From positions 806,001 through 870,000 of the forward strand of contig NZ_WJIE01000003.1 in the NCBI RefSeq assembly GCF_009649845.1: a stretch of DNA of 64,000 nt, read 5' to 3'. A program made the translations under genes and the position numbers. Positions within the stretch are counted from its first letter, which is position 1. Each line of letters starts with the position of its first letter. Source of the stretch: Polyangium spumosum (GTDB lineage Bacteria; Myxococcota_A; Polyangia; Polyangiales; Polyangiaceae). This document shows, piece by piece, positions 24,149-33,026 of this stretch. The notes below the pieces were generated by a model that was given only the letters and a program-made list of their open reading frames with translations, was not told where the DNA came from and made no database searches.

Positions 24149-26842
24149 TCACTCGAACGTCGCGCGCACCAGCCCGAACTTGTTGTTGAGCTCCGGCGTC
24201 GTGAGTTTGTCGAAGACGCGGGGCCCGCCGAGCTCGTTCGCGAGCGAGCCCATGCGGCCGTGCTCGGTCATGAAGTAGAACGTCTTCACGCCCTTCTTTT
24301 TCTGGTCGAGCACGTAGTCCTGGAACTTCTTGCCGCTGGACACGAACGCCGGGATGGCGTTGCCATTGTAGAAGTTCTCGCCCTTCCAGTTCATCTGAAA
24401 GGCGATGAGCGGGCCGGGGATCTCCCGTTTGGCGCGGTTGTACGCGAGCACCGTCTCGCGTTGCCCCCAGTGCGGCGAGGTCTTCATGAAATACACGTCG
24501 ATGCCCCAGGCGGCGAAGAGCACGGCGGCGGCCGAGAGCGCGGTCACGACGTGGCGACGCGCGCGGGCCCAGACGAGGGCGAACGTCAAGACGGCGGCGG
24601 CGCAGGTGAAGACGAGGAGCGGGGTCTTGAAATCGAGCGTCGGCGGGAAGGGCCGCTTGTAATTGTACGTGAAGAGGTGCAGGAGCCGCACCTGCCCGAG
24701 CATACCCTCACGCGCGCCCACGAGGTCGCGGCCCACGAAAAAGACGAGCAGGCCGCCTGCGATCCCGGCGACGCCCCAGAGGGCGCGCTCGTATTGTTGC
24801 ACGAAATCACCTGCGGCTCGTTTCACCTTGCCCGAGCGCTGCACCATCTCGTCGAGCAGGATGCCCGTGAGCATCGCGGCCGGCGGCAGGGCCGGCAGGA
24901 TGTAATGGTGGAACTTCGTGAGCATGAGCGTGAAGAGCGCGAACGCGAAGAAGAACCACATCGCGAGGAAGATCGAGGCGTCGCTCTTTCGACAGTCCTC
25001 CTCGCGCCGCCGGAGCCAGGCGACGAGCGCCGCCGGCACGAGGCCGGTCCACGGGAACATCGCGTAGCCGAGCTGCCAGATGTAGAAGCGGAAGCCCACG
25101 TCGTCGCCCTCGTTCGTGTCGTGCACGTGCGTGAAGGCGCGCTTGAACATGTCGTGAAAGAGCAGCCGATCCGTGAAAGGTTGCCCGTGCCGCGCGTACA
25201 TCGCCACGAACCACGGCAGGGCGACCGAGAGCAGGATGAGCAACCCGGCGACGATCTCGAGGCGGAGCAGGTCGCGATAACGGCGCGAGACGACGATATA
25301 GGCGAGGCAGCAGAGCACGGGCAGGCCGAAGCCCGCGGGCCCCTTGGCCATCGTGGAGAGGGCGGCGAAGAACCAGGCCGCGAGGAAATAAAGCCGCTGC
25401 GCGCGCCGCTCGCCCCAGGACATGTAAAGCACGAGGCCGAGCGCCTGGATCCACAGAATGGCCTGGAGCGCGGGCTGCAGGCCCTTCAGGACGGGGAAGG
25501 CGTCGCCGCAGGGCTGGTTGCCGGGCAGGCCGCAGTTGCCGGGGGATCCGGAGCGGAAGGCGTCCGCGTGGAGGCGGATGGCGAAGGGGCTCGTGAGGAT
25601 CTCGAAGTTGCGCGAGAGCAGATAGAGGACCTGCGGCAATGCGCAGGCGATGATCATCCCGAGGACGAGGTGATAGCTGGAGAGGCGATACCTCGCGCCG
25701 AAGACGGAGACCTCGTAGACGCGCACCTCGCGCTCGGTGTCCTCGTGGATGCCGAGGAGGAAGAGGGCCATCGCCGCGGACATGGTGGCGACGAAGGGCA
25801 TGTCGGTCATGGTCTGGTGCGAGACCAGAAACCATTGCGGCATCGTGGTGAGGACGAGCCCGCCGAGGAAGCCGGCGCGGCGGCCGAAGACCCGCGCGAC
25901 GGCCTTGTAGAGGAGGTAGGTCGCGACGAGCGTGAGGAAAAAAATGGGCAAACGCACGGCCCACTCGGGGAAGGGCGTGCGCCCGTCGGCGACGGCGGAG
26001 AGCATGGCGCCGGGCCGATAACGCACGCCGAAGGCGGCCATGGCGAGCGCCTGCATCCAGAAATCGAGGATGGGCTTCGACCAGAACCAGCCGTCCTGGG
26101 CCCACCAGAGGGAGATCCAGTCATTGCGGGCGAGGATCTCGCGGGCGACCTCGCCATAATGGGTCTCCCAGGGGTCGCTGAGCGAATGGCTGCCGAGCGC
26201 GGGCAGGTAAAGCAGCGTCACGAGGGTGACGAGCCAGAACCCATGTCGTCGAAGGAGCGGCAGAGGTTTGCCGGCGGGGTCTTTCTCCCAGGCGCCGAGT
26301 TTTTCCCCTGCGCCGTAGACGCCGACGACGGCGGCGAGAAAACAGGCCGGCACGGCGAGGCCCGCCACGACGGGGCCGATGTATCCGGCGACGGCGAGGG
26401 AGACGGACACGAAGAGGCCGAGGGTCGCGCCGCCGAGCAGGGCGAGGGGCGCGGCGAGGTCGGCGAGGGCGAGTCGTTTCTCGACGCGGTCGTCGGGGTC
26501 GTCGAAGGTGCCGCAGAGGTCGAGCAGGCCGAAGGTCGCGACGAGGACGGCGAGGAGGCCGAGGGGGACGCCGACGCGGTACTGCGGGCGCAAGGCCATG
26601 AGGAGGAAGGCGACGAGCGCGCCGACGGCGAGCGTGGAGGTGCCGCGGACGAGCTGGAGCGGGTTGCCCGGGCGAAGGAGAGGATCGGGGGCGGGAGGCG
26701 CGTCGGCGTCGTCAGCGTCGGCTTCCGCGTCGGCTTCCGCGCCCGCTTCCGTCTCCGCCTCCGCCTCCTCCGCGGCCGGTTCTTCCGGCCCTTCGGCTTT
26801 TTCGTCGGCGTCTTCGCTTGGATCTTGCTTGATCTCGCTCAT
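24149..26842 (-). CDS. ArnT/PMT-like GT39/GT83 membrane glycosyltransferase
   Basis: 897 aa from the ATG at 26842. An acidic cytoplasmic head of about 60 residues (Glu/Ala/Asp-rich repeats) precedes many membrane segments. The first periplasmic loop has SLSDPWETHYGEVAREILAR and WFWSKPILDFWMQAL, the acidic-pair region typical of PMT and ArnT-type enzymes that use polyprenyl-phosphate sugars. FHHYILPALPPAAML is the later conserved loop. The soluble C-terminal region is probably periplasmic. It should glycosylate lipid A, a lipid or proteins at the periplasmic face; the acceptor is unknown. Longer than ArnT (about 550 aa) because of extra helices at both ends. Confidence 0.85.
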   Translation of the reverse strand: MSEIKQDPSEDADEKAEGPEEPAAEEAEAETEAGAEADAEADADDADAPPAPDPLLRPGNPLQLVRGTSTLAVGALVAFLLMALRPQYRVGVPLGLLAVLVATFGLLDLCGTFDDPDDRVEKRLALADLAAPLALLGGATLGLFVSVSLAVAGYIGPVVAGLAVPACFLAAVVGVYGAGEKLGAWEKDPAGKPLPLLRRHGFWLVTLVTLLYLPALGSHSLSDPWETHYGEVAREILARNDWISLWWAQDGWFWSKPILDFWMQALAMAAFGVRYRPGAMLSAVADGRTPFPEWAVRLPIFFLTLVATYLLYKAVARVFGRRAGFLGGLVLTTMPQWFLVSHQTMTDMPFVATMSAAMALFLLGIHEDTEREVRVYEVSVFGARYRLSSYHLVLGMIIACALPQVLYLLSRNFEILTSPFAIRLHADAFRSGSPGNCGLPGNQPCGDAFPVLKGLQPALQAILWIQALGLVLYMSWGERRAQRLYFLAAWFFAALSTMAKGPAGFGLPVLCCLAYIVVSRRYRDLLRLEIVAGLLILLSVALPWFVAMYARHGQPFTDRLLFHDMFKRAFTHVHDTNEGDDVGFRFYIWQLGYAMFPWTGLVPAALVAWLRRREEDCRKSDASIFLAMWFFFAFALFTLMLTKFHHYILPALPPAAMLTGILLDEMVQRSGKVKRAAGDFVQQYERALWGVAGIAGGLLVFFVGRDLVGAREGMLGQVRLLHLFTYNYKRPFPPTLDFKTPLLVFTCAAAVLTFALVWARARRHVVTALSAAAVLFAAWGIDVYFMKTSPHWGQRETVLAYNRAKREIPGPLIAFQMNWKGENFYNGNAIPAFVSSGKKFQDYVLDQKKKGVKTFYFMTEHGRMGSLANELGGPRVFDKLTTPELNNKFGLVRATFE

Positions 26843-26937
26843 GGCTCGCGGGCTCGGGCCATGCACTAGCAAGCCTGCGGGCGGGGGCAAAGGGGGAGGT
26901 TTCTCCGGGTCGAGAGTTGCCGTGGTAGGCTTCGGCC

Positions 26938-27519
26938 ATGGCCCTCGCTCGCCCCCTCGGCCGCCCCGCGACCCTGGCGGATCTGGAGTCCCTCCCGGAG
27001 CACCTCCGCGGCGAGATCATCGACGGGATGCTGTACGTCTTCCCGCGCCCGCGCGCCCTGCACGCCAACATGGAAGCCGAGGTGGCGGAAGCGCTGCGCG
27101 GACCCTTCCAGAAGGGCCGCGGGGGCCCTGGCGGCTGGTGGATCCTGCCCGAGCCTGGCATTCAGCTCGCGCGCGCGCCGGAGTTCGTGCCGGATGTGGC
27201 GGGATGGCGGCGGGAGCGGCTCGCCAGGCTCCCCGAGGACGCGCCCCTCACGACGGTGCCGGATTGGCTCTGCGAGATCCTTTCGCCCACGACACGCCGG
27301 TACGACCTGATCGTGAAGCGGAGGTTTTATGCGGAGATCGGCGTCGGGTATTTATGGTACGTGGACCTCGACGCGCGCGCATTGATGGTGAGCCGGCTCG
27401 AGAATGGCCATTGGGTCGAGCTCGGGGTGTACGGGGCCGAGGAGAAGGTGCAGGCGGAGCCGTTCGAGGGGGTGGAGATCGATCTGGCAGCGTGGTGGGA
27501 GGTGCTGGAGGCGCAGTGA
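26938..27519 (+). CDS. Uma2-family putative endonuclease
   Basis: 193 aa. Uma2 (DUF820) proteins have a PD-(D/E)xK nuclease-like core. The usual signs are here: EHLRGEIIDGMLYVFPRP at the start, FVPDVAGWRRERLARLPE in the centre, and WLCEILSPTTRRYDLIVKRR with YLWYVDLDA following. The family is expanded in cyanobacteria and myxobacteria, and its function is not established. The gene is divergent from the glycosyltransferase with 95 nt between them and lies just before the toxin-like gene. A second Uma2 gene begins at the right edge of the window. Confidence 0.85.
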   Translation: MALARPLGRPATLADLESLPEHLRGEIIDGMLYVFPRPRALHANMEAEVAEALRGPFQKGRGGPGGWWILPEPGIQLARAPEFVPDVAGWRRERLARLPEDAPLTTVPDWLCEILSPTTRRYDLIVKRRFYAEIGVGYLWYVDLDARALMVSRLENGHWVELGVYGAEEKVQAEPFEGVEIDLAAWWEVLEAQ

Positions 27520-27585
27520 TCCGAGGTCGCAGGCGGGCTACCGATCGGGCTCGACGAGGCGGTACCCTGGGCGCGGGAGGGTCCC

Positions 27586-28926
27586 ATGCGCCGTCATCTC
27601 GTCTCGTCGATCCTTCTGCTGTTCGCCCTCGCCCTCTGCGTCTCGCCCGCGCTCGCGGATGCACCTGCGAAGAAGGCGCCCTGGGTCGTCGCGGCGTGCA
27701 TGCGTCCGCATGGGCCGGGGATCCTCCGGTGGACGTACGACCATTCGGGCAAGCCGGTCACCGAGGAGCCTTGGATCACGCTGATCGCGGAGAGCAGCGC
27801 GCACCATCCGATCTTCGTCTTCAATCCGCGGGTGGGGTCGAAGACCCGGTACATGATCCCCACGCGCTACCATTTACCTTGCGAGCCGGCGCCGCCGCCG
27901 CCACCGCCGAAGCCCGCTCCTGCGAAGCGACCGGCGCCGAAGAAGGAAGTTGAGAACGAAGGTGGAGGGCGGGGCGGCGAGGATCCCGTGGACGACGAGA
28001 GACCCGTCGAGGAGCGCGTCCGCGAGAAGTTGATCACGCAGCCGAAGGAGGAGGCGACGCCGCCGTCACGCCCGGCGAAGCTGCGGCAGGATTCGATCTT
28101 GCCGCGCGAGGGCGTCTTGTCGAAGGAGTCGATCCTCCCGAAGCGGGAGGAGAAATGGATTGACGAGGAGCACGGGCTCGTGGATCGCGGCGGGGCGTTG
28201 CCGAAGCTCGTCGACGTTCCGGAGCGAAAGCCGCTGAGCGTCTCCTCGTGCGAGCAGACGAAGGAGGGCTGCCCCGCGCGAAAGAAGAAGACGCGAGCCG
28301 GGGCGATCCTGGAGCAGGTGGTGATCGCGGGGGCGATCTTCAACCTGCAAATGAACGAGGACCTCCATCGGGCCGACGGGAAGGAATACGGGATCGTCGG
28401 CGGGATGAACGCCGATGGGCCGAACGACCCGCGGCTCCAGGCGGCGGCCGTGGCCGTGTTGTTCTCGCCGGTCTCGATGGCGGTGGGGAACAAGTTCATG
28501 AAGGCCACGTCGGAGGCCCTGGCGCGTGGCGAGAAGGTGATCATCAAGGATGTGAGTGGGCTGTCGGAGGATGCGGCCAAGTACCTGGCGGCGGAGTTCG
28601 GGGAGGAGCTGACGCAGGCGCTCGCCAAAGCGGAGGTGGTCGGGCCGTTTCGGGTGATGCGGCACTTCACGAAGGGGTATGAAAGGAAGTGGCAAGCTCA
28701 CCATATCTACGAGACGGCGAAGATGGAGGGCATCGGCCTCAACGCCCTGGATGGGCCGTCGGTGATCCTGTCGAGCGAGGCGCACACGGTGATGACGAAC
28801 AAGCTTGCAAAGCTCACGAAGCACATTCATCCGGCCGCCCTGCCGGCGCTATGGAAGGGATACCAGGAAGCCTACAGTAACTTACCGCATTGGCTAAAGG
28901 CCATGGAGCATTATTTTCTGGATTGA
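27586..28926 (+). CDS. Secreted protein with C-terminal HHI nuclease-like domain (probable polymorphic toxin)
   Basis: 446 aa. A Sec signal peptide ends in SPALADA; the Cys at 18 is not in a good lipobox, so lipidation is doubtful. A Pro/Lys/Glu-rich disordered region (about 100-200) leads to a small hydrophobic region (AGAILEQVVIAGAIFNLQM, AAAVAVLFSPVSMAVGN). The last 80 residues carry KWQAHHIYE (H372, H373) and ILSSEAHTVMT (E398, H400), the pattern of HHI-type HNH/endonuclease VII toxin tips. The next gene, 32 nt away, encodes a double-CXXCG protein like Myxococcus SitI immunity proteins. Base composition turns AT-richer near the 3' end, as expected for swapped toxin tips. Confidence 0.65.
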   Translation: MRRHLVSSILLLFALALCVSPALADAPAKKAPWVVAACMRPHGPGILRWTYDHSGKPVTEEPWITLIAESSAHHPIFVFNPRVGSKTRYMIPTRYHLPCEPAPPPPPPKPAPAKRPAPKKEVENEGGGRGGEDPVDDERPVEERVREKLITQPKEEATPPSRPAKLRQDSILPREGVLSKESILPKREEKWIDEEHGLVDRGGALPKLVDVPERKPLSVSSCEQTKEGCPARKKKTRAGAILEQVVIAGAIFNLQMNEDLHRADGKEYGIVGGMNADGPNDPRLQAAAVAVLFSPVSMAVGNKFMKATSEALARGEKVIIKDVSGLSEDAAKYLAAEFGEELTQALAKAEVVGPFRVMRHFTKGYERKWQAHHIYETAKMEGIGLNALDGPSVILSSEAHTVMTNKLAKLTKHIHPAALPALWKGYQEAYSNLPHWLKAMEHYFLD

Positions 28927-28958
28927 TAAGGATGGTGGGAAACCATAGAGCGTGAACG

Positions 28959-29876
28959 ATGAGAACAAAGATACGCGTACATTTCGACGGCAAAGCTGTC
29001 CCGGGACGCGAGCAGACCGTGCTTTCTGCCGCCGGCTGCGGGCCCGATGTGGCCGAGGTGGAGGACATCCCCGTCCTGAAAAAAGTTTTTGTCGATGTCC
29101 GACTGGATGTCACCGACCCTCGCCTGCCCCTCCTGCAAAAGCTTCTCCTCGCCCACAAGGTCGAATGGACCGAGGATCGCTGGGACGAGTACACGGACGA
29201 GGAGTTCGAAGCGGCACCCCTCATCATGGCGGGCGGCACCTGGGAAATAGAGGTTCTCGGAGGTCCGCGGTTCGGCACGGATTACGACATCTCGAACGCG
29301 TGCGGAGCTTGTGGCGCGGGGATGCGGCAAACCTCCGCGTACGTGCTCGATGGCACCAGCAGGGACAGCATGCCGAAGCTCGGGCAGTATCGCGTTGTCG
29401 TCAGCTACAACGAGATCCTCGTCGACGAGCGGCTCGCCGAGACGCTCGAGAACGCGGGGCTCTCGGGGCTCTCCTTCCGGAGCGTGTACGCAAGGCAGAA
29501 GGACATGCGGCAGACCAAGCTGCCCTGGAGGCAAATGTGGGCGTCGCACACGCTCCCCCCGATGTCGCCGCGCTCGACGGGCGTCGAACGGAACAAGGTG
29601 TGCAAGACGTGCGGGCGCGGCAAGTTCAACACCTCCACCAAGGAGCCCTTACGACTCGCCTACCACGCTCGGGACCTCGTCGGAGCCCAGGACGTCAACC
29701 GGATGTGGGAGCGCTTCGGGATTGCGCGCTGGAACGGCGACCTGAAGACGGCCGTCTTGTGGCAACCCGATTTCCTCGTCTCCCCCAAGGTCTGGCGCAT
29801 CTTCAAAGACGCAGGCGTCACCGGCTTCCGATGGCTCCCCATCCGCGTCGTCGAGGATGACGCCCCCGCTCCGTGA
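28959..29876 (+). CDS. Double-CXXCG protein, probable immunity protein
   Basis: 305 aa, no signal peptide or membrane segment, so cytoplasmic. Two CXXCG pairs are visible: C115-C118-G119 and C215-C218-G219, about 100 residues apart. The end (IFKDAGVTGFRWLPIRVVED) matches the family-typical closing motif of a G-[VL]-x-G-[VF] strand followed by P. This layout is that of the double-CXXCG family that includes SitI6-type immunity proteins of Myxococcus (recalled, not searched). With the HHI-domain protein directly upstream on the same strand, it most likely protects the producer. A regulatory or unrelated zinc-binding role is the alternative. Confidence 0.65.
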   Translation: MRTKIRVHFDGKAVPGREQTVLSAAGCGPDVAEVEDIPVLKKVFVDVRLDVTDPRLPLLQKLLLAHKVEWTEDRWDEYTDEEFEAAPLIMAGGTWEIEVLGGPRFGTDYDISNACGACGAGMRQTSAYVLDGTSRDSMPKLGQYRVVVSYNEILVDERLAETLENAGLSGLSFRSVYARQKDMRQTKLPWRQMWASHTLPPMSPRSTGVERNKVCKTCGRGKFNTSTKEPLRLAYHARDLVGAQDVNRMWERFGIARWNGDLKTAVLWQPDFLVSPKVWRIFKDAGVTGFRWLPIRVVEDDAPAP

Positions 29877-29942
29877 CATCCCCTCCACATTTTAAGAGCC
29901 GACAGGCTGAAGAACCGCGCATTTCAGGCCCTGCGCGCGCTC

Positions 29943-30273
29943 GGAGCGCGCGTCCCTCGCCAGATTTTTTGTTTCTACATTTTTCAGCCGTCGCCCCACC
30001 CGGAGGAACAAACGCTCCGCCGAGGCGGAGCCTGCGTCCCTCGTGAAGGACGCGCCCTCCGCCCACGCGCGGCCCGTCCTCCCTCCCGAAGGACGCGCCC
30101 TCCGACGCGGCCTACGCCCGTTTTTCGACGCGACGACGCGCGCTCCGCGATCTCGGAACGCGCGTCCCTCCGGACGTCCCGCGCCTCCGCCCGGTCGGAG
30201 CGCGTGTCCCTCCGGGAGGCCAGGCGCTCCGGCCGGGCGGAACGAGGTTTTCTCGCGACGTCCAGGCGCTCCG
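29943..30273. repeat. Non-coding mosaic of short repeats
   Basis: The 481-nt gap (29877-30357) after the immunity-like gene has no convincing gene. It holds four copies of GGARCGCGYGTCCCTC-like sequence (29943-29958, 30027-30042, 30155-30170, 30197-30212), two identical 17-mers GAAGGACGCGCCCTCCG (30045-30061 and 30088-30104, 43 bp apart), and two copies of CAGGCGCTCCG (30221, 30263). Some are partial complements of one another, so the region could fold. It may be a decayed repeat element or encode a structured RNA. Confidence 0.7.
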
Positions 30274-30357
30274 CTCGCGCGCAGTCACTTTTTGTCCAAA
30301 ACCGCCCCTCTCGCCACCACACACACCCTGGCACACCCGCTGCCCCCTCCGCTCCCC

Positions 30358-31008
30358 ATGCCCGCGGCCCCCACCCTGCTGCTCCCCTTGCTCACGCTCG
30401 CCGCGTCTCTGGCGCTCCTCGCCTGCGAGCCCGATCCTGCCCCTTCCCCTCGTTTCGCCCTGCGCCTCGACGATCCGAACCCGAGCGCGGAGGCCGATTA
30501 CCCCACCGTGTACGAGATCGACCCGCTCACGCCCTTTTTCCTCGACCCGCGTGGCGCCTCGACCGGCGATCCTTATGCCTTGACGTGCGCGGACGACGAG
30601 CTCGTGGTCGGGCTCCGGGGGCGCAGCGATGGGACGATCGGCGCGCTCGGGCTGGTGTGCGCGCGAATGCTGGACAATGGCATGTTCACGAGCAGGGACG
30701 AGAGGCCGATGATCGGGGCGATGACGGGGGAAACGTTCTCCTCGGATTGCCCGCAAAACGAGGCCGTGATGGCCGTGCGTGGTCGCGCAGGCACGACGCT
30801 CGATCGGATCGGGGTGCGCTGCGCGCGCGTGCGGGCCTGGGTGCAAATGGGCGCGCCCGGGAGCATCGAGCCCTCGTCCGGGGGCACCGGCGGCAGCCCG
30901 TTCACGGAGACCTGTCCGCCCGGGTATTTCTTGCAAGGATTGCTCGGCTACGCGACCTCGACGGCCATCCACGGCGTGCAGGGGCTCTGCGTGCCCATCA
31001 CGACGTGA
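30358..31008 (+). CDS. Lipoprotein with repeated G-R-S/A-G-x-x-[IL]-x-x-[IL]-G motif
   Basis: About 216 aa with a lipoprotein signal ending in LALLACEP. The mature part contains two matching strands: LVVGLRGRSDGTIGALGLVC and VMAVRGRAGTTLDRIGVRC. This I-x-G-x-x-G-x-x-[IL]-x-x-[IL]-G form is like the repeat of jacalin-type and related carbohydrate-binding beta-prism proteins. A third looser copy near the end reads YFLQGLLGYATSTAIHGVQG. It may be a surface carbohydrate-binding protein (inference). It is convergent with the next gene, 1 nt apart. Confidence 0.75.
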   Translation: MPAAPTLLLPLLTLAASLALLACEPDPAPSPRFALRLDDPNPSAEADYPTVYEIDPLTPFFLDPRGASTGDPYALTCADDELVVGLRGRSDGTIGALGLVCARMLDNGMFTSRDERPMIGAMTGETFSSDCPQNEAVMAVRGRAGTTLDRIGVRCARVRAWVQMGAPGSIEPSSGGTGGSPFTETCPPGYFLQGLLGYATSTAIHGVQGLCVPITT

Positions 31009-31009
31009 A

Positions 31010-32371
31010 TCAGCGGTAGAGCGTCACCGTGTAGGAGCGAGGCAATCCAGGGCCGAGGTCCGGGTCGAAGGGGTGGCTCCGGTCGATCGAGCCCACGTTG
31101 ACGCCAACGACGAGCAAACCCGCGAGGCCCCGCACGTCGCGGATCTCGCGCTCGGCGTGCGTCGCGCCATTGATGCCCGCGATGCTCACGCGACCGACCT
31201 CCATCCCCGCGGCGTCGATCTTCAGGAGCGACCAGTGGAAAAAGACGCCGAGCTCCCAGTCCGCGGCGAAGGTGATCGCGGCGTCCTCGGGCGCGCCCTT
31301 CAAATCGAGCCACAGATAGGTCGCGCCGGTCGCCTCGATCGGGCGGAGCGGGGCGAGCCGGCGCGGCAAGCTGTCGTAAGGGACGGACCACTCGAAACGC
31401 ACGCGGCCAAAATCGCCAAACCGATCGACGTCCGAGAGGTGCCCGCCGTCGCTCCGTGAGCCCACGAAGGCGCGGTGAACGGCGAAATCGAGGAGCAGGT
31501 CCTCGAAAGGTTTCTCCCGCGCGCGGGTGTTGCTGCGCAAGGCGTCGAAGACGTCGGGCTCATTGTGGAAATGGAGGGCGGAGGGCGGCGTGCGCTGGCC
31601 CGCGACGGCGAGCAGGCCCAAGAGGACACCCGAAGGCACGCCCGTGCCGTAATGGTCGTCGAGGAACCGCGCAAAAAGGAAGGAGCCCGCGGGCGCGCCA
31701 GGGTCGCGGAGGGTGGTGAGCGCGCGCTCGGGGGCGCGCTGGAAATCGTCGACGGCCGCGGCGTCGAGCAAACCACAATCGTCGATCGCCGCGGAGAGCT
31801 CGGCGCCGGCCATGGTTATGGCCGAGGCCTCGGCGCCCGCGTCGAGGCGGAGCACGGAGGCATGGACGAGGGCGCGGGTAATGGCGGCGTCGACGTCACA
31901 ACCCGCCGCAGGATCGGGCGGCGGGAGGACGGAGAAGGCCGCGGCGCGGTCCCAGGCAAGGCCGGTGGTGATGCCGTCGGGCACGGTGAAGGGCGCGGAG
32001 GCGCCTTCGACGAGGTAAAGGTCGTACCGCGCGTCGCCGCCGCGACCGTCGTCGGGCAAAGGGAGCGGCAAGCCGAGCGCGATCATGGCGCGGAGGGAGC
32101 GCTCGGCCGAGGCGAGCGCGCGGAGGATCGAGCCCTCGGCCACGGAGGCGCCAGCATGCACGCAGACGGGCGCGTGGAAGGAGCAGGCCCGCGTCGGGGT
32201 CGAAGCGGCGCTCGGGCGCTCGCGGGCCGGAAAGACGGAGGGCCCCGCGGGCGCGGACACGGGCGCGGACGCGGGCGCGGCGGCGGCGGAAGCGGCGGCG
32301 GCGGCGGCGGTCACGAGAAGTGCCACCCACCCCGCGGCCCGGCGCCAGCGCCACGAGGGCGACGCCGCCAT
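31010..32371 (-). CDS. Exported protein of unknown function
   Basis: 453 aa from the ATG at 32371. An N-terminal signal peptide is rich in Ala (WVALLVTAAAAAASAAAA). The mature protein has a helix-rich middle (ILRALASAERSLRAMIALGL, AFSVLPPPDPAAGCDVDAAI, FLFARFLDDHYG) and a beta-rich end (ATYLWLDLKG, AGLLVVGVNVGS). The middle has the feel of a peptidase-like fold because a conserved helix precedes SFLFARFLDDHYG, but no HExxH is present. The function is not known. Divergent from the gene at 32403. Confidence 0.7.
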   Translation of the reverse strand: MAASPSWRWRRAAGWVALLVTAAAAAASAAAAPASAPVSAPAGPSVFPARERPSAASTPTRACSFHAPVCVHAGASVAEGSILRALASAERSLRAMIALGLPLPLPDDGRGGDARYDLYLVEGASAPFTVPDGITTGLAWDRAAAFSVLPPPDPAAGCDVDAAITRALVHASVLRLDAGAEASAITMAGAELSAAIDDCGLLDAAAVDDFQRAPERALTTLRDPGAPAGSFLFARFLDDHYGTGVPSGVLLGLLAVAGQRTPPSALHFHNEPDVFDALRSNTRAREKPFEDLLLDFAVHRAFVGSRSDGGHLSDVDRFGDFGRVRFEWSVPYDSLPRRLAPLRPIEATGATYLWLDLKGAPEDAAITFAADWELGVFFHWSLLKIDAAGMEVGRVSIAGINGATHAEREIRDVRGLAGLLVVGVNVGSIDRSHPFDPDLGPGLPRSYTVTLYR

Positions 32372-32402
32372 TTGACACCCCTCGGCGCGACGCCCTACAA
32401 CC

Positions 32403-33026
32403 ATGAGGTCCGAGCTCGTCGGGCTAGAAGGCCGCTCGACACGGGAAGGTATGTACACGAACGCGGGGACTTTGTCGTTCGACCTCGCCGAAGGGCTCGT
32501 GCGGCTCGGCGGAGAGGCGCGCCTCGTCGTGCCCGCCTCCGCGCTGATGGCGCTCTGGGGCGGCGCGAGCCCGGCCGCGCGCCGCGTCTTCGCGCGCGCC
32601 CTCGGCGAGTCGATCGGGCGCGCCGCGGAAAAACGCCTCGCCGCCGAGGGCCCGGACGCGCCGCGCGGGATGCTCGACGCGAGCCCCGAGGCCGCGCTGT
32701 CGGAGCTCGCCGCCGCATGGGCGCTCGCCGGGCTCGGCGCGCTCGACATCGAACGATGGGGCCGCGCGCTCGTGTTCGTCGTGGCAGGTTCGCCGCTCGG
32801 CGGAGACGGCGACGAGCTCTGCGAGATCGCCCTCGAAGGCGCGCTCGCCACGGCGAGCGGCAAGGGCGTGCGTGTCGTGCGGCTCGAGCGCGTGGAGTCA
32901 CGCGCGCGGTTCTTCGTGAGCAGCGCTTCGGCGACGGCGAGGATGCGCGCCGAGCTCGCGCGAGGCACGGTGTGGGCCGAGGTGCTCGCCGAGCTCGACC
33001 GGCCGGCCCCACGAGGTGACGCTTGA
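32403..33026 (+). CDS. Protein of unknown function
   Basis: 207 aa, probably soluble and cytoplasmic. Visible features are an amphipathic helical centre (ARRVFARALGESIGRAAEKR) and an alternating alpha/beta pattern (LDIERWGRALVFVVAGSPLG, GKGVRVVRLERVESRARFFV). The overall plan of a helix after LVVPASALMALW is a little like V4R/heme-NO-binding modules, but I would not assign it. A TTGA overlap couples it to the next gene. Confidence 0.65.
   Translation: MRSELVGLEGRSTREGMYTNAGTLSFDLAEGLVRLGGEARLVVPASALMALWGGASPAARRVFARALGESIGRAAEKRLAAEGPDAPRGMLDASPEAALSELAAAWALAGLGALDIERWGRALVFVVAGSPLGGDGDELCEIALEGALATASGKGVRVVRLERVESRARFFVSSASATARMRAELARGTVWAEVLAELDRPAPRGDA

Noticed and set aside
24260-26869. 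869-codon + strand open frame opposite the glycosyltransferase
   Set aside because: No domain, extreme composition; the - strand gene has clear GT39-type motifs and membrane segments.
29877-30357. A protein-coding gene in the repeat mosaic
   Set aside because: The frames are repetitive Arg/Pro/Ser-rich readings of the repeats, without ribosome sites. The downstream lipoprotein starts cleanly at 30358.
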